A model generated the notes under the pieces. That model did not search any database. It was not told the origin of the DNA and was given only the letters and a program-made list of their open reading frames with translations. From Bog-752 sp963799395 (lineage in GTDB: Bacteria; Actinomycetota; Thermoleophilia; UBA2241), in the NCBI GenBank assembly GCA_963799395.1, contig CAWCWZ010000038.1, positions 1-40,216 of the forward strand: a stretch of 40,216 bases of DNA, given 5' to 3'. The translations under genes were made by a program, and so were the position numbers. Within the stretch, counting starts at the first letter, position 1. Each line of letters opens with the position of its first letter. Below are positions 9,946 through 18,288 of the stretch, in pieces.

Positions 9946-10673
9946 GCGCGCCCGCCGCCGGCGCGGCGCCGGGCACCGCCTGCCTGCGGCCGGGCGGTCT
10001 CGAGCTCAGCGACCGGGTCGTCGATCTGGCCCGGCTGTCGCGGGGCGCGCGTGTGCTCGACGTCGGCTGTGGCAGCGGCGCCACCGTCGCTCACCTCGCG
10101 GATCGCCGCGGACTCAGGCCGGTCGGGATCGACGCCTCGCCGGCGCAGATCGCCCGGGCACGGACGGCCCGGCCCGATCTCGAGTTCGTGGCGGGCCGGG
10201 CCGAAGAGCTGCCGTTCGCGGCCGGCGCCTTCGACGCCGTGCTGGCCGAATGTGTCCTGTCGACCTTGCCGGACGCGGGCGCCGCGCTCCGCGAGATGGT
10301 CCGTGTCCTCTCGGGCGAGGGTCGTGTGGTCTTGACCGATCTGTACGATCGTGGCGACGACGTCCGGCCGCGCTCGACGCTGCCGAGCCTGGGACGGCGC
10401 CGGGCCGTCGAGGCGCTGCTTGCCGGCGCCGGCCTCGAGACCGAGACTTGGGAGGATTACACCGGCGTGCTGGCGCGGCTGCTCTGGGACATGGCGGCCG
10501 CGGCGCCCGCCGGCGCAGCCGGGCGGGCGCGGGGCGTCACGGCGCGCGTGCCCGCCGAGCGCGCCGAGCGGCGTCTCGGCTACTTCGCCTGCGTCGCGCG
10601 GGCGCGCGACGGACGGGCGGCGACGAGTGTGGCGACGACGGGCGCGAAAGGAGCGCACGGTGCACGATCTTGA
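9942..10673 (+). CDS. Class I SAM-dependent methyltransferase, DVU_1556-like
   Basis: 243 residues, intact. The Rossmann methyltransferase signature VLDVGCGSGATV lies near residues 37-48, followed by an acidic GIDASP motif and an ECVLSTLPD motif after the central strand. This is the usual Methyltransf_11 layout. The substrate is not evident. It overlaps the DUF364 gene by four bases and the next gene by 14. Position between DUF364 and the C_GCAxxG_C_C gene matches the order I recall for DVU_1556 in Desulfovibrio vulgaris. It may methylate a cofactor or small molecule used by the aldehyde oxidoreductase system (inference). Confidence 0.82.
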   Translation: MSAPAAGAAPGTACLRPGGLELSDRVVDLARLSRGARVLDVGCGSGATVAHLADRRGLRPVGIDASPAQIARARTARPDLEFVAGRAEELPFAAGAFDAVLAECVLSTLPDAGAALREMVRVLSGEGRVVLTDLYDRGDDVRPRSTLPSLGRRRAVEALLAGAGLETETWEDYTGVLARLLWDMAAAAPAGAAGRARGVTARVPAERAERRLGYFACVARARDGRAATSVATTGAKGAHGARS

Positions 10674-11055
10674 CGTCAGGGTCAGCGAGCTCGGCCTCCG
10701 CGGGAGCTGCTGCACCCAGATCATGGTGCAGCTCGCGCTGGAGGAGCGAGGTGAAGAGAACGCGCAGATGGTCGAGGCCGTCGGCGCCCTCTGCCTTGGT
10801 CTCTTCGACGGTCATGTGTGCGGCGCTGTCAGCGGCGGCGCCCTGGCGATGGCGATCCTCGCCGGGCAGCGGCCCGACGGCGTCCTCGTTTCGGAGCTCG
10901 TGGACTGGTTTCGCCACGAGTACGACATGATCGACTGTGACGTCGTCACCGGAGACGATCCGTCGGTGCAGTTCACACGCTGCCCGGCGATGGTCGCGGC
11001 GACCTACGCGGAGGCCAAGGCGATCCTGCACACTCATGGCCTTCTTGCCGGCTGA
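10660..11055 (+). CDS. C_GCAxxG_C_C family redox protein, DVU_1555-like
   Basis: 131 residues from GTG 10660, which follows AAAGGAG at 10646-10652. Key features are GSCCTQ near residue 14, a central Cys in GALCLG and HVCGAVSGG, then conserved later cysteines (DCD and FTRCP). This is the C_GCAxxG_C_C pattern of small proteins thought to bind a metal centre or carry redox-active cysteines. Members often sit beside oxidoreductases. The 14-base overlap with the methyltransferase gene indicates coupled expression. The protein is probably cytoplasmic, as no signal peptide is seen. Confidence 0.85.
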   Translation: MHDLDVRVSELGLRGSCCTQIMVQLALEERGEENAQMVEAVGALCLGLFDGHVCGAVSGGALAMAILAGQRPDGVLVSELVDWFRHEYDMIDCDVVTGDDPSVQFTRCPAMVAATYAEAKAILHTHGLLAG

Positions 11056-11079
11056 CGCGTCCGGGCGGAGCGTCCTCGA

Positions 11080-12483
11080 GTGAGCGACACCCGGACCACG
11101 AGCCTGTGCCCGCAGTGCCTTCGCCGGCTCCCGGCGGCGGTGGTGCGGCGCGGCCACGAGGTGTGGCTGGAGCGGACCTGCCCCGAGCACGGCGAGGTGC
11201 GGGCGCTGGTCTGGCGCGGCCCACCCGACTACGAGGAGTGGCGGCGGGCCGGGTCGGGACCGGGCTGCTGCGATCCGGCCGAGAACCCTGACTGCCCGAC
11301 GGCGTGCGGCCTGTGCGCAGGTCACGTGCGGCAGACCTGCTGCGTGCTGCTCGAGGTGACCGCGCGCTGCGACCTCGAGTGCCCGATCTGCTTTGCGGGC
11401 GCGCGGCGGGCGGCCCCGGCGGACCCCTCGATCGACGAGATCGAAGGGTGGTACCGGCGGCTGCTCGAGCTGGCTCCCGGCTGCAACGTCCAGCTCTCCG
11501 GCGGCGAGCCGACGGTGCGCGACGACCTGCCGCGGATCATCGCCCTCGGATGCTCTCTCGGGCTCTCCTTCATGCAGCTCAACACCAACGGGCTGCGGCT
11601 CGCGGCCGACGACCAGTACGCGAAGACGCTCGCCGCCGCCGGGCTCCAGACGGTCTTCCTGCAGTTCGACGGCGTCGACGACGCTGCCCATCTCGCTCTT
11701 CGCGGTCGGTCTCTGGCCGCCGTGAAGGAGCGGGCGGTGGAGCACTGCGCCAAGGCCGGCCTGGGCGTCGTGCTGGTGCCCACCGTCGTGCGCGGGGTCA
11801 ACCTCGGCGAGCTCGGGCACATCCTCGACTTCGCCCTCGAGCGTCTTCCCGCCGTGCGCGGCCTCCATCTCCAGCCGCTGGCGTTCCTCGGCAGGTATCC
11901 GGACGCCGATGCCGCCGGTGGCGAGCGCGTGACCCTCCCCGACGTCATGCGCGAGCTCGCGGCGCAGAGCGCCGGGCGCATTCTCCTCGAAGACCTCGCC
12001 CCCGGCGACTGCGAGCACGCGCTCTGCTCGTTCAGCCGCGAGTACCTGCGCGCCGCCGACGGCACCCTCGTGGCACTTCGCCGCGACGGGCGCGACCCGG
12101 CGGCAGGCTGTGGCTGCGGCGCCACTGCCGCCGGCCCAAGCCCCACCGCGCTGCGACCGACCGACAAGGCGGCGCACGTGGCCAGGCGCTGGTCGGCGCC
12201 GGTGACGGGCTGCTGCGACGGAGCCCAGGCGCCGGACGACCAGTGGGGCGACATTCTCCGGCAGGTCCGCGAGAGCACCTTCACCGTCAGCGCGATGGCG
12301 TTCCAGGACGCCTGGACCATCGATCTGGAGCGACTCCGGCACTGCTACCTGCACGTGCTCGCCGCCGACGGGCGCTTCGTCCCCTTCTGCGCCTACAACC
12401 TCACGGCCGCCGATGGGTACGGGCTCGGGGTCGGGCGGCGCCCGGCGCGGAGCGGGTCGCTGCCGGGGGAGAGCGCCTCGTGA
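11080..12483 (+). CDS. Tes-like radical SAM protein, DVU_1554/TrsS-like
   Basis: 467 residues, intact. An N-terminal zinc-ribbon-like part (CPQC at 10-13, CPEH at 34-37) and a cysteine-rich CPTACGLC lead into the radical SAM motif Cys97-x3-Cys101-x2-Cys104 (CDLECPIC). The SAM-binding GGE follows in QLSGGEPT, and a C-terminal Cys-rich region holds GCGCG, CCDG and PFCAYN. The architecture, with an N-terminal ribbon before the radical SAM core, resembles the tetraether-synthase (Tes) type and the family I recall as 'radical SAM (seleno)protein TrsS'. No in-frame TGA is present here, so this copy needs no selenocysteine. Start GTG 11080; the stop overlaps the ligase start (GTGA). The substrate is unknown; radical alkyl transfer or C-C bond formation is possible (inference). 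Confidence 0.82.
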   Translation: MSDTRTTSLCPQCLRRLPAAVVRRGHEVWLERTCPEHGEVRALVWRGPPDYEEWRRAGSGPGCCDPAENPDCPTACGLCAGHVRQTCCVLLEVTARCDLECPICFAGARRAAPADPSIDEIEGWYRRLLELAPGCNVQLSGGEPTVRDDLPRIIALGCSLGLSFMQLNTNGLRLAADDQYAKTLAAAGLQTVFLQFDGVDDAAHLALRGRSLAAVKERAVEHCAKAGLGVVLVPTVVRGVNLGELGHILDFALERLPAVRGLHLQPLAFLGRYPDADAAGGERVTLPDVMRELAAQSAGRILLEDLAPGDCEHALCSFSREYLRAADGTLVALRRDGRDPAAGCGCGATAAGPSPTALRPTDKAAHVARRWSAPVTGCCDGAQAPDDQWGDILRQVRESTFTVSAMAFQDAWTIDLERLRHCYLHVLAADGRFVPFCAYNLTAADGYGLGVGRRPARSGSLPGESAS

Positions 12484-13826
12484 CGGGCGGCGACCAGCCT
12501 GTGCCTCGGCCCACGCCGCTCGAACAGTGGGTCCTGCGTCGGGCCGGCGCCGCCAACATGGAGGGCCTGCGCCGGCACCAGCTGCGCGCCCTGCGTGAGA
12601 CGGTCGCCCGTGCCCGCGACCGCAGCAGCTTCTATGCCGACAGACTGGCCGCCGTGGAGCCGGGTGACATCGCCTCTCTCGAAGACGTCGCGCGGCTGCC
12701 CTTCACGACCGCCGACGACGTCCGGCGGGAGGGCATGCGACTCCTGTGCGTGCCCGCCGGCGACGTCGAGCGGATCGTCACCCTGCCCACCTCCGGCACG
12801 ACCGGCGAGCCCAAGCGCATCCACTTCAGCGCCGCCGACCAGGAGCTCACGGTCGACTTCTTCCACCATGGGATGTCGGTGCTGGCGGGGCCGGGCGATC
12901 GCGTCCTCATCCTCCTGCCCGGCGAGCGCCCCGGCAGCGTCGGCGAGCTTCTGGCTCGCGGCCTCGAACGGCTCGGCGCGACGCCGCTGCCTCACGGTGC
13001 GGTCGGCAACGTGGCGGCCACGCTCGACGTCCTCGAAGGCGAGCGGGCGACCGTCGTGGTGGGCATCCCCGTGCAGGTCCTCGCCCTGGCGCGGCGCGGC
13101 GTATCGGAGGGCAGGAAGCTGCGCCTGAGGAGCGTGCTGCTGAGCACCGACCACGTGCCCCAGGCGATCGTGAGCGTGCTCGAGCGGGCCTGGGACTGCC
13201 GCGTCTTCAATCACTACGGCACGACCGAGATGGGCCTGGGTGGGGGAGTGGAGTGCGCCGCGCACGCCGGCCTGCACCTGCGCGAGGCCGATCTTCTCTT
13301 CGAGGTCGTCGACCCGTTGAGCGGCGCGCCGCTGCCGCCTGGGCAGGAGGGCGAGGTGGTGTTCACGACGCTCACCCGCGAAGCGATGCCGCTGATCCGC
13401 TATCGCACGGGCGACCTCGGCAGCTTCGTCGCCGGGCCGTGCCCCTGCGGTTCCCGCCTGCGCCTGCTGGCCTGCGTGCGCGCCCGCCGCGGCGACGTGG
13501 CCGTGCTCGCCGGCGGTGAGCGGCTGAGCCTCGCCGACCTCGACGAGGCGCTCTTTGCCGTCGACGGCGCGCTCGACTTTCGCGCCCGCCTCGGGGCCGA
13601 CGGCGACGGCGAGCGCCTCGCGATCGAGATCGCCTACGAGGGCGGCGGCGGCGCGGCGCAATTGCGCCGCGCCGCCGCCGCCCTCGTAGACCTGCCGGCG
13701 GTCGGCGCGGCTCGGGCGGCCGGGCGCCTGCGCCTCGACATCTCCGCGGCCGGGCGGCCGTGGTCGGCGGGCGACGGCACCGCCAAGCGCACACTGATCG
13801 ACGAACGCCCACAGGAGACACGATGA
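12480..13826 (+). CDS. AMP-forming CoA ligase, DVU_1553-like (phenylacetate-CoA ligase type)
   Basis: 448 residues, intact. The adenylation signature TSGTTGEPK lies near residues 103-111, NHYGTTEMG near 244, YRTGDLG near 306, and a C-terminal GTAKR supplies the likely catalytic lysine. The enzyme should activate a carboxylic acid with ATP and transfer it to CoA. It belongs to the phenylacetate-CoA ligase-like group with a compact C-terminal domain. The start GTG 12480 overlaps the radical SAM stop, and the stop overlaps xdhC in ATGA. Next to an aldehyde oxidoreductase it could convert the acid product to a CoA thioester, or activate an acid as part of cofactor modification (inference). Confidence 0.85.
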   Translation: MTGGDQPVPRPTPLEQWVLRRAGAANMEGLRRHQLRALRETVARARDRSSFYADRLAAVEPGDIASLEDVARLPFTTADDVRREGMRLLCVPAGDVERIVTLPTSGTTGEPKRIHFSAADQELTVDFFHHGMSVLAGPGDRVLILLPGERPGSVGELLARGLERLGATPLPHGAVGNVAATLDVLEGERATVVVGIPVQVLALARRGVSEGRKLRLRSVLLSTDHVPQAIVSVLERAWDCRVFNHYGTTEMGLGGGVECAAHAGLHLREADLLFEVVDPLSGAPLPPGQEGEVVFTTLTREAMPLIRYRTGDLGSFVAGPCPCGSRLRLLACVRARRGDVAVLAGGERLSLADLDEALFAVDGALDFRARLGADGDGERLAIEIAYEGGGGAAQLRRAAAALVDLPAVGAARAAGRLRLDISAAGRPWSAGDGTAKRTLIDERPQETR

Positions 13827-14863
13827 AAGAGATTGTCGACGACGTGCTACGGGAGCTGCAGGTCGGACGCGACTTCGCCCTGGTGCGGCTCGTCGCCGAG
13901 CAGGGCTCGACGCCGCGCCAGGCCGGCGCCGAGATGCTGGTGCGCCGCGACGGCTCGATCGCCGGCACGATCGGCGGCGGCCTGCTCGAGGCCACGATGA
14001 TGCGGGCCGCGGCCGAGGTGCTGGCGCGCCGGCGTTCCGTGATGACCGGCATGGGGCTGCGCGGCACCGACGTCACCAGCGCCGACGAGATGATCTGCGG
14101 CGGCAGCGCCGACGTGCTGATCGCCTACGTCCCGGCCGGCGCCCCCGTTCTGACCGAGGTCTGCACGGCGCTGCGCGAGGCTGCCGCCGGGCAGCGTCGC
14201 GCCTGGCTGTTCACCGTGCTGCCCGCCGACGAGGGCGGCCCAGTCGAGCACTGCCTGCTGCGCGACGACGACACGATCGTCGGCTCTCAGCCCTGCGAGC
14301 CCGCTCGGCTCCGCACCGCCGTCGGCAAGATCGCCGTGCACGGTACGACCAGGCTGCCCGACGGGCGCGAGGTGCTGGTCGAGACGCTCGATCCGCCGGT
14401 CACGGTCATCATCTGCGGCGCCGGTCACGTGGGCCGGGCCCTGGCGCCGGTCGCGGCCCGGGCCGGCTGGCGCACCGTGGTGCTCGACGATCGCGAGGAG
14501 TTCGCCAACCCCCAGCGGTTCCCGGGCGCCCAGATCGTCCTGCTGTCGTCGTTCGACGGCGCCCTTTCGCGGGTGACCATCGACCAGCAGTCGTACGTGG
14601 TGATCGTCACCCGCGGGCACACGCACGACATGAACGTGCTCGAGCAGGCGCTGCACACGCCGGCGAAGTACGTGGGCCTCATGGCTAGCCGCAGCAAGCG
14701 CAAGCGTATCGCCGACAGTCTGCGCGAGGCGGGCTTCGGCGACCACGACCTCGCGCGCGTGCACTCCCCGATCGGCCTTGCGATCGGCGCCGAGACGCCG
14801 GCCGAGCTTGCCGTCAGCATCGTCGCCGAGATGATCCAGGTGCGGGCGGGCAAGAGCGCCTGA
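13823..14863 (+). CDS. XdhC/CoxI family molybdenum-hydroxylase maturation factor
   Basis: 346 residues, intact. The N-terminal XdhC_CoxI domain includes EQGSTPRQAGAEML and the glycine-rich GTIGGGLLEA. The C-terminal Rossmann domain starts at VIICGAGHVGRALAP near residue 195 and contains VTRGHTHD and YVGLMASRSKR. XdhC proteins bind molybdenum cofactor and support its sulfuration and insertion into xanthine-dehydrogenase-type enzymes, which fits service to the Mop enzyme. ATG 13823 has AGGAGA at 13812-13817 and overlaps the ligase stop. The gene lies two bases before the nucleotidyltransferase gene. Confidence 0.9.
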   Translation: MKEIVDDVLRELQVGRDFALVRLVAEQGSTPRQAGAEMLVRRDGSIAGTIGGGLLEATMMRAAAEVLARRRSVMTGMGLRGTDVTSADEMICGGSADVLIAYVPAGAPVLTEVCTALREAAAGQRRAWLFTVLPADEGGPVEHCLLRDDDTIVGSQPCEPARLRTAVGKIAVHGTTRLPDGREVLVETLDPPVTVIICGAGHVGRALAPVAARAGWRTVVLDDREEFANPQRFPGAQIVLLSSFDGALSRVTIDQQSYVVIVTRGHTHDMNVLEQALHTPAKYVGLMASRSKRKRIADSLREAGFGDHDLARVHSPIGLAIGAETPAELAVSIVAEMIQVRAGKSA

Positions 14864-14865
14864 AG

Positions 14866-16101
14866 ATGACACGGCTCGCCGCCATCGTCCTGGCCGCCGG
14901 CCGCTCGTCGCGCATGGTCGAGCTCAAGCCGCTGCTGCCGCTCGGCGGCGTCACCGTGCTCGAACGCGCCGTCGGCTCCTTGCTCGAGGCCGGTATCGCG
15001 GATGTGCGCGTCGTGGTCGGCTGGCGCGGCGCCGAGGTGGGCGCCGCGGTGGCCGACCTCAGCGTGGCGGTCGTCGTCAACGACCGCTGGCGGAGCGGTA
15101 TGTTCTCGTCGGTCGCCGCCGGGGTCGCGAGCCTCGGCAGCGAGGTCGAGGCCTTCTTCCTGTTGCCGGCCGACTGCGCCCTCGTGCGGGCCGAGACGCT
15201 CGGCCGCCTGGCCCGCGTCGCCGGCGCCCGCCCGGCGCCGGCGCCCGTGGTCTACCCGGTTCGCGGTGGGCGCCGCGGTCACCCGCCGCTGATCACTCGC
15301 GGCGCGCTGCCGGCCGACCTTGGCCATGAGCCCGCGGACGGTCTTCGCGGCTGCCTTGCCGCCCACGACGCCGCGGCTCTCGAGATCGAGGTCGACGACG
15401 AAGGCGTTCTGCTCGACATGGACGCGCCGCCCGACTATGAGCGCGCCCGCGACTACGTGGCCGGCGAGGGCATCCCCGACGCCGCCGTCTGCCTGACCGT
15501 CCTCGACGACGCTCACGTTCCCCGGAGGGTGGTGGACCACTCCCGGGCCGTGGCCGGCGTCGCCATGGCCCTGACCGGGCGGCTGAACGAGCACGGTCAG
15601 CACCTGAACGCCCACCTGGTCGAGGCCGCCGCGCTGCTGCACGACATCGCCCGCACCGGGCGCGACCACGCCCGCGCCGGCGCCGCGCTGCTGTGCGACC
15701 TGGGCTACCGCCGGGTCGCAGCGGTGGCCGTTCACCACATGGACCTTCAGGATGAGGACGAGGCTGAGGCTGAGAGTATGCCCCCCGAGGCGAGCGATCG
15801 GTCCGCCGAGGCTGGGCTCGGACAGGGAGATGTCGACGTCCCGCCCGGCGAGGCGGAGGTCCTGTACCTGGCCGACAAGCTGGTGGCGGGCACGCAGGTG
15901 GTCGACCTGCGGGACCGTCTCGCGGCGCGGCTGGACGACCTACGGGCCGAGCCCGACGCACAGACCCATGCCCGGGCACGGCTCGAGCGGGCGGCCGGGG
16001 TGGCGCGTGCCGTGGAGCGCCTGATCGGCGAACCGGCCGAGGCGGTCGCGCGGCGCGCGCTGGCGGCGACGGGCGACGGCGGGTCGACGACACGGCTGTG
16101 A
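14866..16101 (+). CDS. MobA/MocA-like nucleotidyltransferase fused to HD domain, DVU_1551-like
   Basis: 411 residues, intact. Residues 1-200 are a MobA-like NTP_transf_3 domain with LAAGRSSRM and KPLLPLGG near the N-terminus and LLPADCA later. Residues about 210-390 form an HD domain with LLHDIARTGRDHA and AVHHMD. The family is known from Mo-enzyme neighbourhoods (DVU_1551 type). The likely job is CTP:molybdopterin cytidylyltransferase, giving the dinucleotide form used by Mop; the HD domain's role is unknown, perhaps a phosphohydrolase. An acidic insert (DEDEAEAES, near residue 299) interrupts the HD domain. It starts two bases after xdhC. Confidence 0.85.
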   Translation: MTRLAAIVLAAGRSSRMVELKPLLPLGGVTVLERAVGSLLEAGIADVRVVVGWRGAEVGAAVADLSVAVVVNDRWRSGMFSSVAAGVASLGSEVEAFFLLPADCALVRAETLGRLARVAGARPAPAPVVYPVRGGRRGHPPLITRGALPADLGHEPADGLRGCLAAHDAAALEIEVDDEGVLLDMDAPPDYERARDYVAGEGIPDAAVCLTVLDDAHVPRRVVDHSRAVAGVAMALTGRLNEHGQHLNAHLVEAAALLHDIARTGRDHARAGAALLCDLGYRRVAAVAVHHMDLQDEDEAEAESMPPEASDRSAEAGLGQGDVDVPPGEAEVLYLADKLVAGTQVVDLRDRLAARLDDLRAEPDAQTHARARLERAAGVARAVERLIGEPAEAVARRALAATGDGGSTTRL

Positions 16102-16126
16102 CGCAGCGATCGGCAACGGTGCCCAC

Positions 16127-16984
16127 GTGACCGGCCGCCCGGCGCTCGTCGCCTGCGATCTCGACGGCACGCTGCTCGACGACTCTGGGGCGGCGGCGCC
16201 CGGCGTCGTCGAGGCGATCAGCGAGCTCCGTGCCGCTGGAGTCCTCGTTGTGATCTGCACCGGGCGCACTGTGGCGGCGACGCGCGCGGCGGCGGCCCGG
16301 CTCGGCCTTTCTAGCGGGCCCGCGATCAGCTACCACGGCGCCGTCGTCGTCGATCTCGCCGACGGACGCTGGCTCCAGCGTCTCGATCTGCCGCGCGAAG
16401 CCGTGGAGCCGGTCGTCCGGGCGCTCCACGGCGCCGGCGCGACGCTCACCGCCTACGTCGACGACGAGCGCTGGGTGCAGGGCGGTCCGGCTTGCGTGGG
16501 CGGCGCCGGGGCGGCGAGCGCGGCGCCGGCCGAGGCGCGGGTGCACGCCGACCTTGCGGCCGCGCTCGAGGGGCGGCCCGTCACGCGCATCGTCGTCGAG
16601 GCCGGCGCCGCCTCCGGGCCCGGCGCCGGCGCGCGTGACTCCCTGGCCGATGTGCTCGCCGGTCTCCCGTCGCGCCTGCCCGACGTGGCCGTGAGCCCTG
16701 CGCCCGGCGGCCGCTTCGAGGTCCACCACGCCGGCGCCGACAAGCGCACCGCCCTGGCGGCGCTGTGCGCGCGTCTGGGAGTGCCGGCGAGCGGCGTCGT
16801 CGCTTGCGGCGACGGCGCCGTCGACGCCGGCATGATCGGCTGGGCCGGTCTGGGCATCGCCGTCGCCGAGGGCCACAGGGCGGCCCTGACGGTGGCCGAC
16901 GTCGTCGTCGCGCGGAGCGAGCTCGCCGCGTTCATCACGAACGTCGCGGGCGGCGAGGGCGCGCCTCCTGCCGGGCAACGGTGA
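16127..16984 (+). CDS. HAD-superfamily hydrolase, Cof-like (type IIB)
   Basis: 285 residues from GTG 16127. The phosphatase motif I is CDLDGTLLDD near residue 10, motif II the ICTGRT segment, the conserved Lys is in ADKRTALAAL, and motif IV is ACGDGAVDAGMI, where the usual GDxxND is replaced by GDGAVD. The cap domain lies between. These enzymes dephosphorylate sugar phosphates, nucleotides or cofactors, and the substrate cannot be told. It follows the nucleotidyltransferase by 25 bases in the same direction, so it is probably the last gene of the cofactor cluster. Confidence 0.82.
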   Translation: MTGRPALVACDLDGTLLDDSGAAAPGVVEAISELRAAGVLVVICTGRTVAATRAAAARLGLSSGPAISYHGAVVVDLADGRWLQRLDLPREAVEPVVRALHGAGATLTAYVDDERWVQGGPACVGGAGAASAAPAEARVHADLAAALEGRPVTRIVVEAGAASGPGAGARDSLADVLAGLPSRLPDVAVSPAPGGRFEVHHAGADKRTALAALCARLGVPASGVVACGDGAVDAGMIGWAGLGIAVAEGHRAALTVADVVVARSELAAFITNVAGGEGAPPAGQR

Positions 16985-17425
16985 GTCCACCGCGTGGCGA
17001 TTGGGATCGGGATGGCGACGAGCAGGAAGCCGCCGGCGCCGAGCAGCCGCACCCGCGGACCGACGCCCCGGGATCGAAGTCCAGAAACGTTGCGAGCTCC
17101 GCTTGGCCATCTGCAACGGGCACGCTATACTCTCCGCTGTATAACGGTGCCGCAGCCCGTGCCTCCGAGTCTCGTGTCCTTCGACACGTTGTGCCCGCCG
17201 CGGGTCGGCATCGCGGAGTGGTCTGGGCCGGGGAGGGGCGGTGGGAGCGACTTGAGGCGGGATCGATATCGAGGGTACGAGGTCAGCGCCGGCGCCATGA
17301 TGCTTCGCGACCGGGATCGCGGCCGACGCGGCGCCACTCGTGGCCCCGGCGATTGTCGACACTCGATTGGCCGTGCAGCGCCAGCGGCCGCGAACCGGGG
17401 ACACGAGCCAAGGAGAATCGGACAC
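16985..17425 (+). other. Intergenic region upstream of modA
   Basis: 441 bases without a supported gene. It contains the ModE-type operator at 17123-17146 and then about 280 bases of leader before modA. I looked for the conserved features of the Moco riboswitch and did not recognise them. The ribosome-binding site AAGGAG of modA lies at 17410-17415. Nothing else is supported. Confidence 0.7.
17123..17146 (+). promoter_or_regulatory. ModE-type molybdate operator
   Basis: An inverted repeat CGCTATAC-N8-GTATAACG. The E. coli modA operator, as I recall it, is CGTTATAT-N8-ACATAACG with the same 24-base span and spacing. It lies 279 bases before the modA start, so molybdate-dependent repression of modABC is likely. 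No modE gene is seen in the window. Confidence 0.75.
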
Positions 17426-18241
17426 ATGGAACGAAAGCGTCTCACGCTGTCGGCTGCAGCGACCCTTTTCGTTGTGGTCGCCCTGGTCGTTCTGGCAGGC
17501 TGCGGCTCGTCGAGCTCGAGCTCGTCGTCGAGCTCGACCAGGCTCACGGTCTTTGCGGCCGCCTCTCTCAACAGAGTGTTTCCGCAGATCGCGTCGGCCT
17601 TCCAGCAGAGCAACCCCGGCGTAACGTTCGCCTTCAACTTCGCCGGTACCGACACCCTCACGACCCAGATCGAGCAGGGGGCTCCGGCGGACGTCTTCGC
17701 GGGAGCGAGCACCAAGTACGGCGACGAGCTCTCTGGCAAGGATCTGATCGACGAGCCGCGGATCTTCGCGACGAACAGGCTCGTCCTCATCGTGCCGGCC
17801 GCGAACCCGGCTCGCATCACCTCGCTGCAGGACTTGACCAAGCCGCGGGTGAAGCTCGTCGTCGGCGACGCCACCGTGCCCATCGGCGTCTACACGCGCA
17901 AAGTACTCATGAATCTCGATGCGCTCTATGGCCCGGGCTATTCGACGAAGGTCAGCAAGAACGTGGTGTCCGAGGCGCTCGACGCGACCTCCATCCTGAC
18001 CAGCGTGTCGCTTGGCGAGGCGGATGCCGGGTTCGTCTACGTGACCGACGCCCGGAGCGCGGGCGGCAAGGTCAGGAGCATCGATCTGCCTCCTCAGGCT
18101 CAGGCGGTCGCGAGCTATCCTATCGCCGTCGTCGACGGTGCAAGGAATGCCGCCGTCGGGCAGGAGTTCACGAGCTTCGTCATGGGGGCCCAGGCCCAGG
18201 CCATTCTGCGAGTGGCGGGCTTTGGGCCGCCTCCCAAGTAG
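17426..18241 (+). CDS. modA: Molybdate ABC transporter, substrate-binding lipoprotein
   Basis: 271 residues. The N-terminus is a lipoprotein signal (MERKR, hydrophobic stretch, VLAGC lipobox) followed by a run of ten serines as linker. The mature part has the ModA segments FAAASLNRVF, PADVFAGAS and GDATVPIG. It binds molybdate or tungstate outside the membrane and delivers it to ModB. ATG 17426 has AAGGAG at 17410-17415. It is followed by modB and modC on the same strand, behind a ModE-type operator, so the transporter is probably repressed when molybdate is plentiful. Confidence 0.93.
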   Translation: MERKRLTLSAAATLFVVVALVVLAGCGSSSSSSSSSSTRLTVFAAASLNRVFPQIASAFQQSNPGVTFAFNFAGTDTLTTQIEQGAPADVFAGASTKYGDELSGKDLIDEPRIFATNRLVLIVPAANPARITSLQDLTKPRVKLVVGDATVPIGVYTRKVLMNLDALYGPGYSTKVSKNVVSEALDATSILTSVSLGEADAGFVYVTDARSAGGKVRSIDLPPQAQAVASYPIAVVDGARNAAVGQEFTSFVMGAQAQAILRVAGFGPPPK

Positions 18242-18288
18242 TCCCGGGAGCCGTCGTGAGGCAAGGAGCGAGGGACTTCGCAGGCGTG

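Noticed and set aside
16985..17425. Molybdenum-cofactor riboswitch in the modA leader
   Set aside because: Conserved Moco RNA segments were not recognised; only a ModE-like operator is supported.
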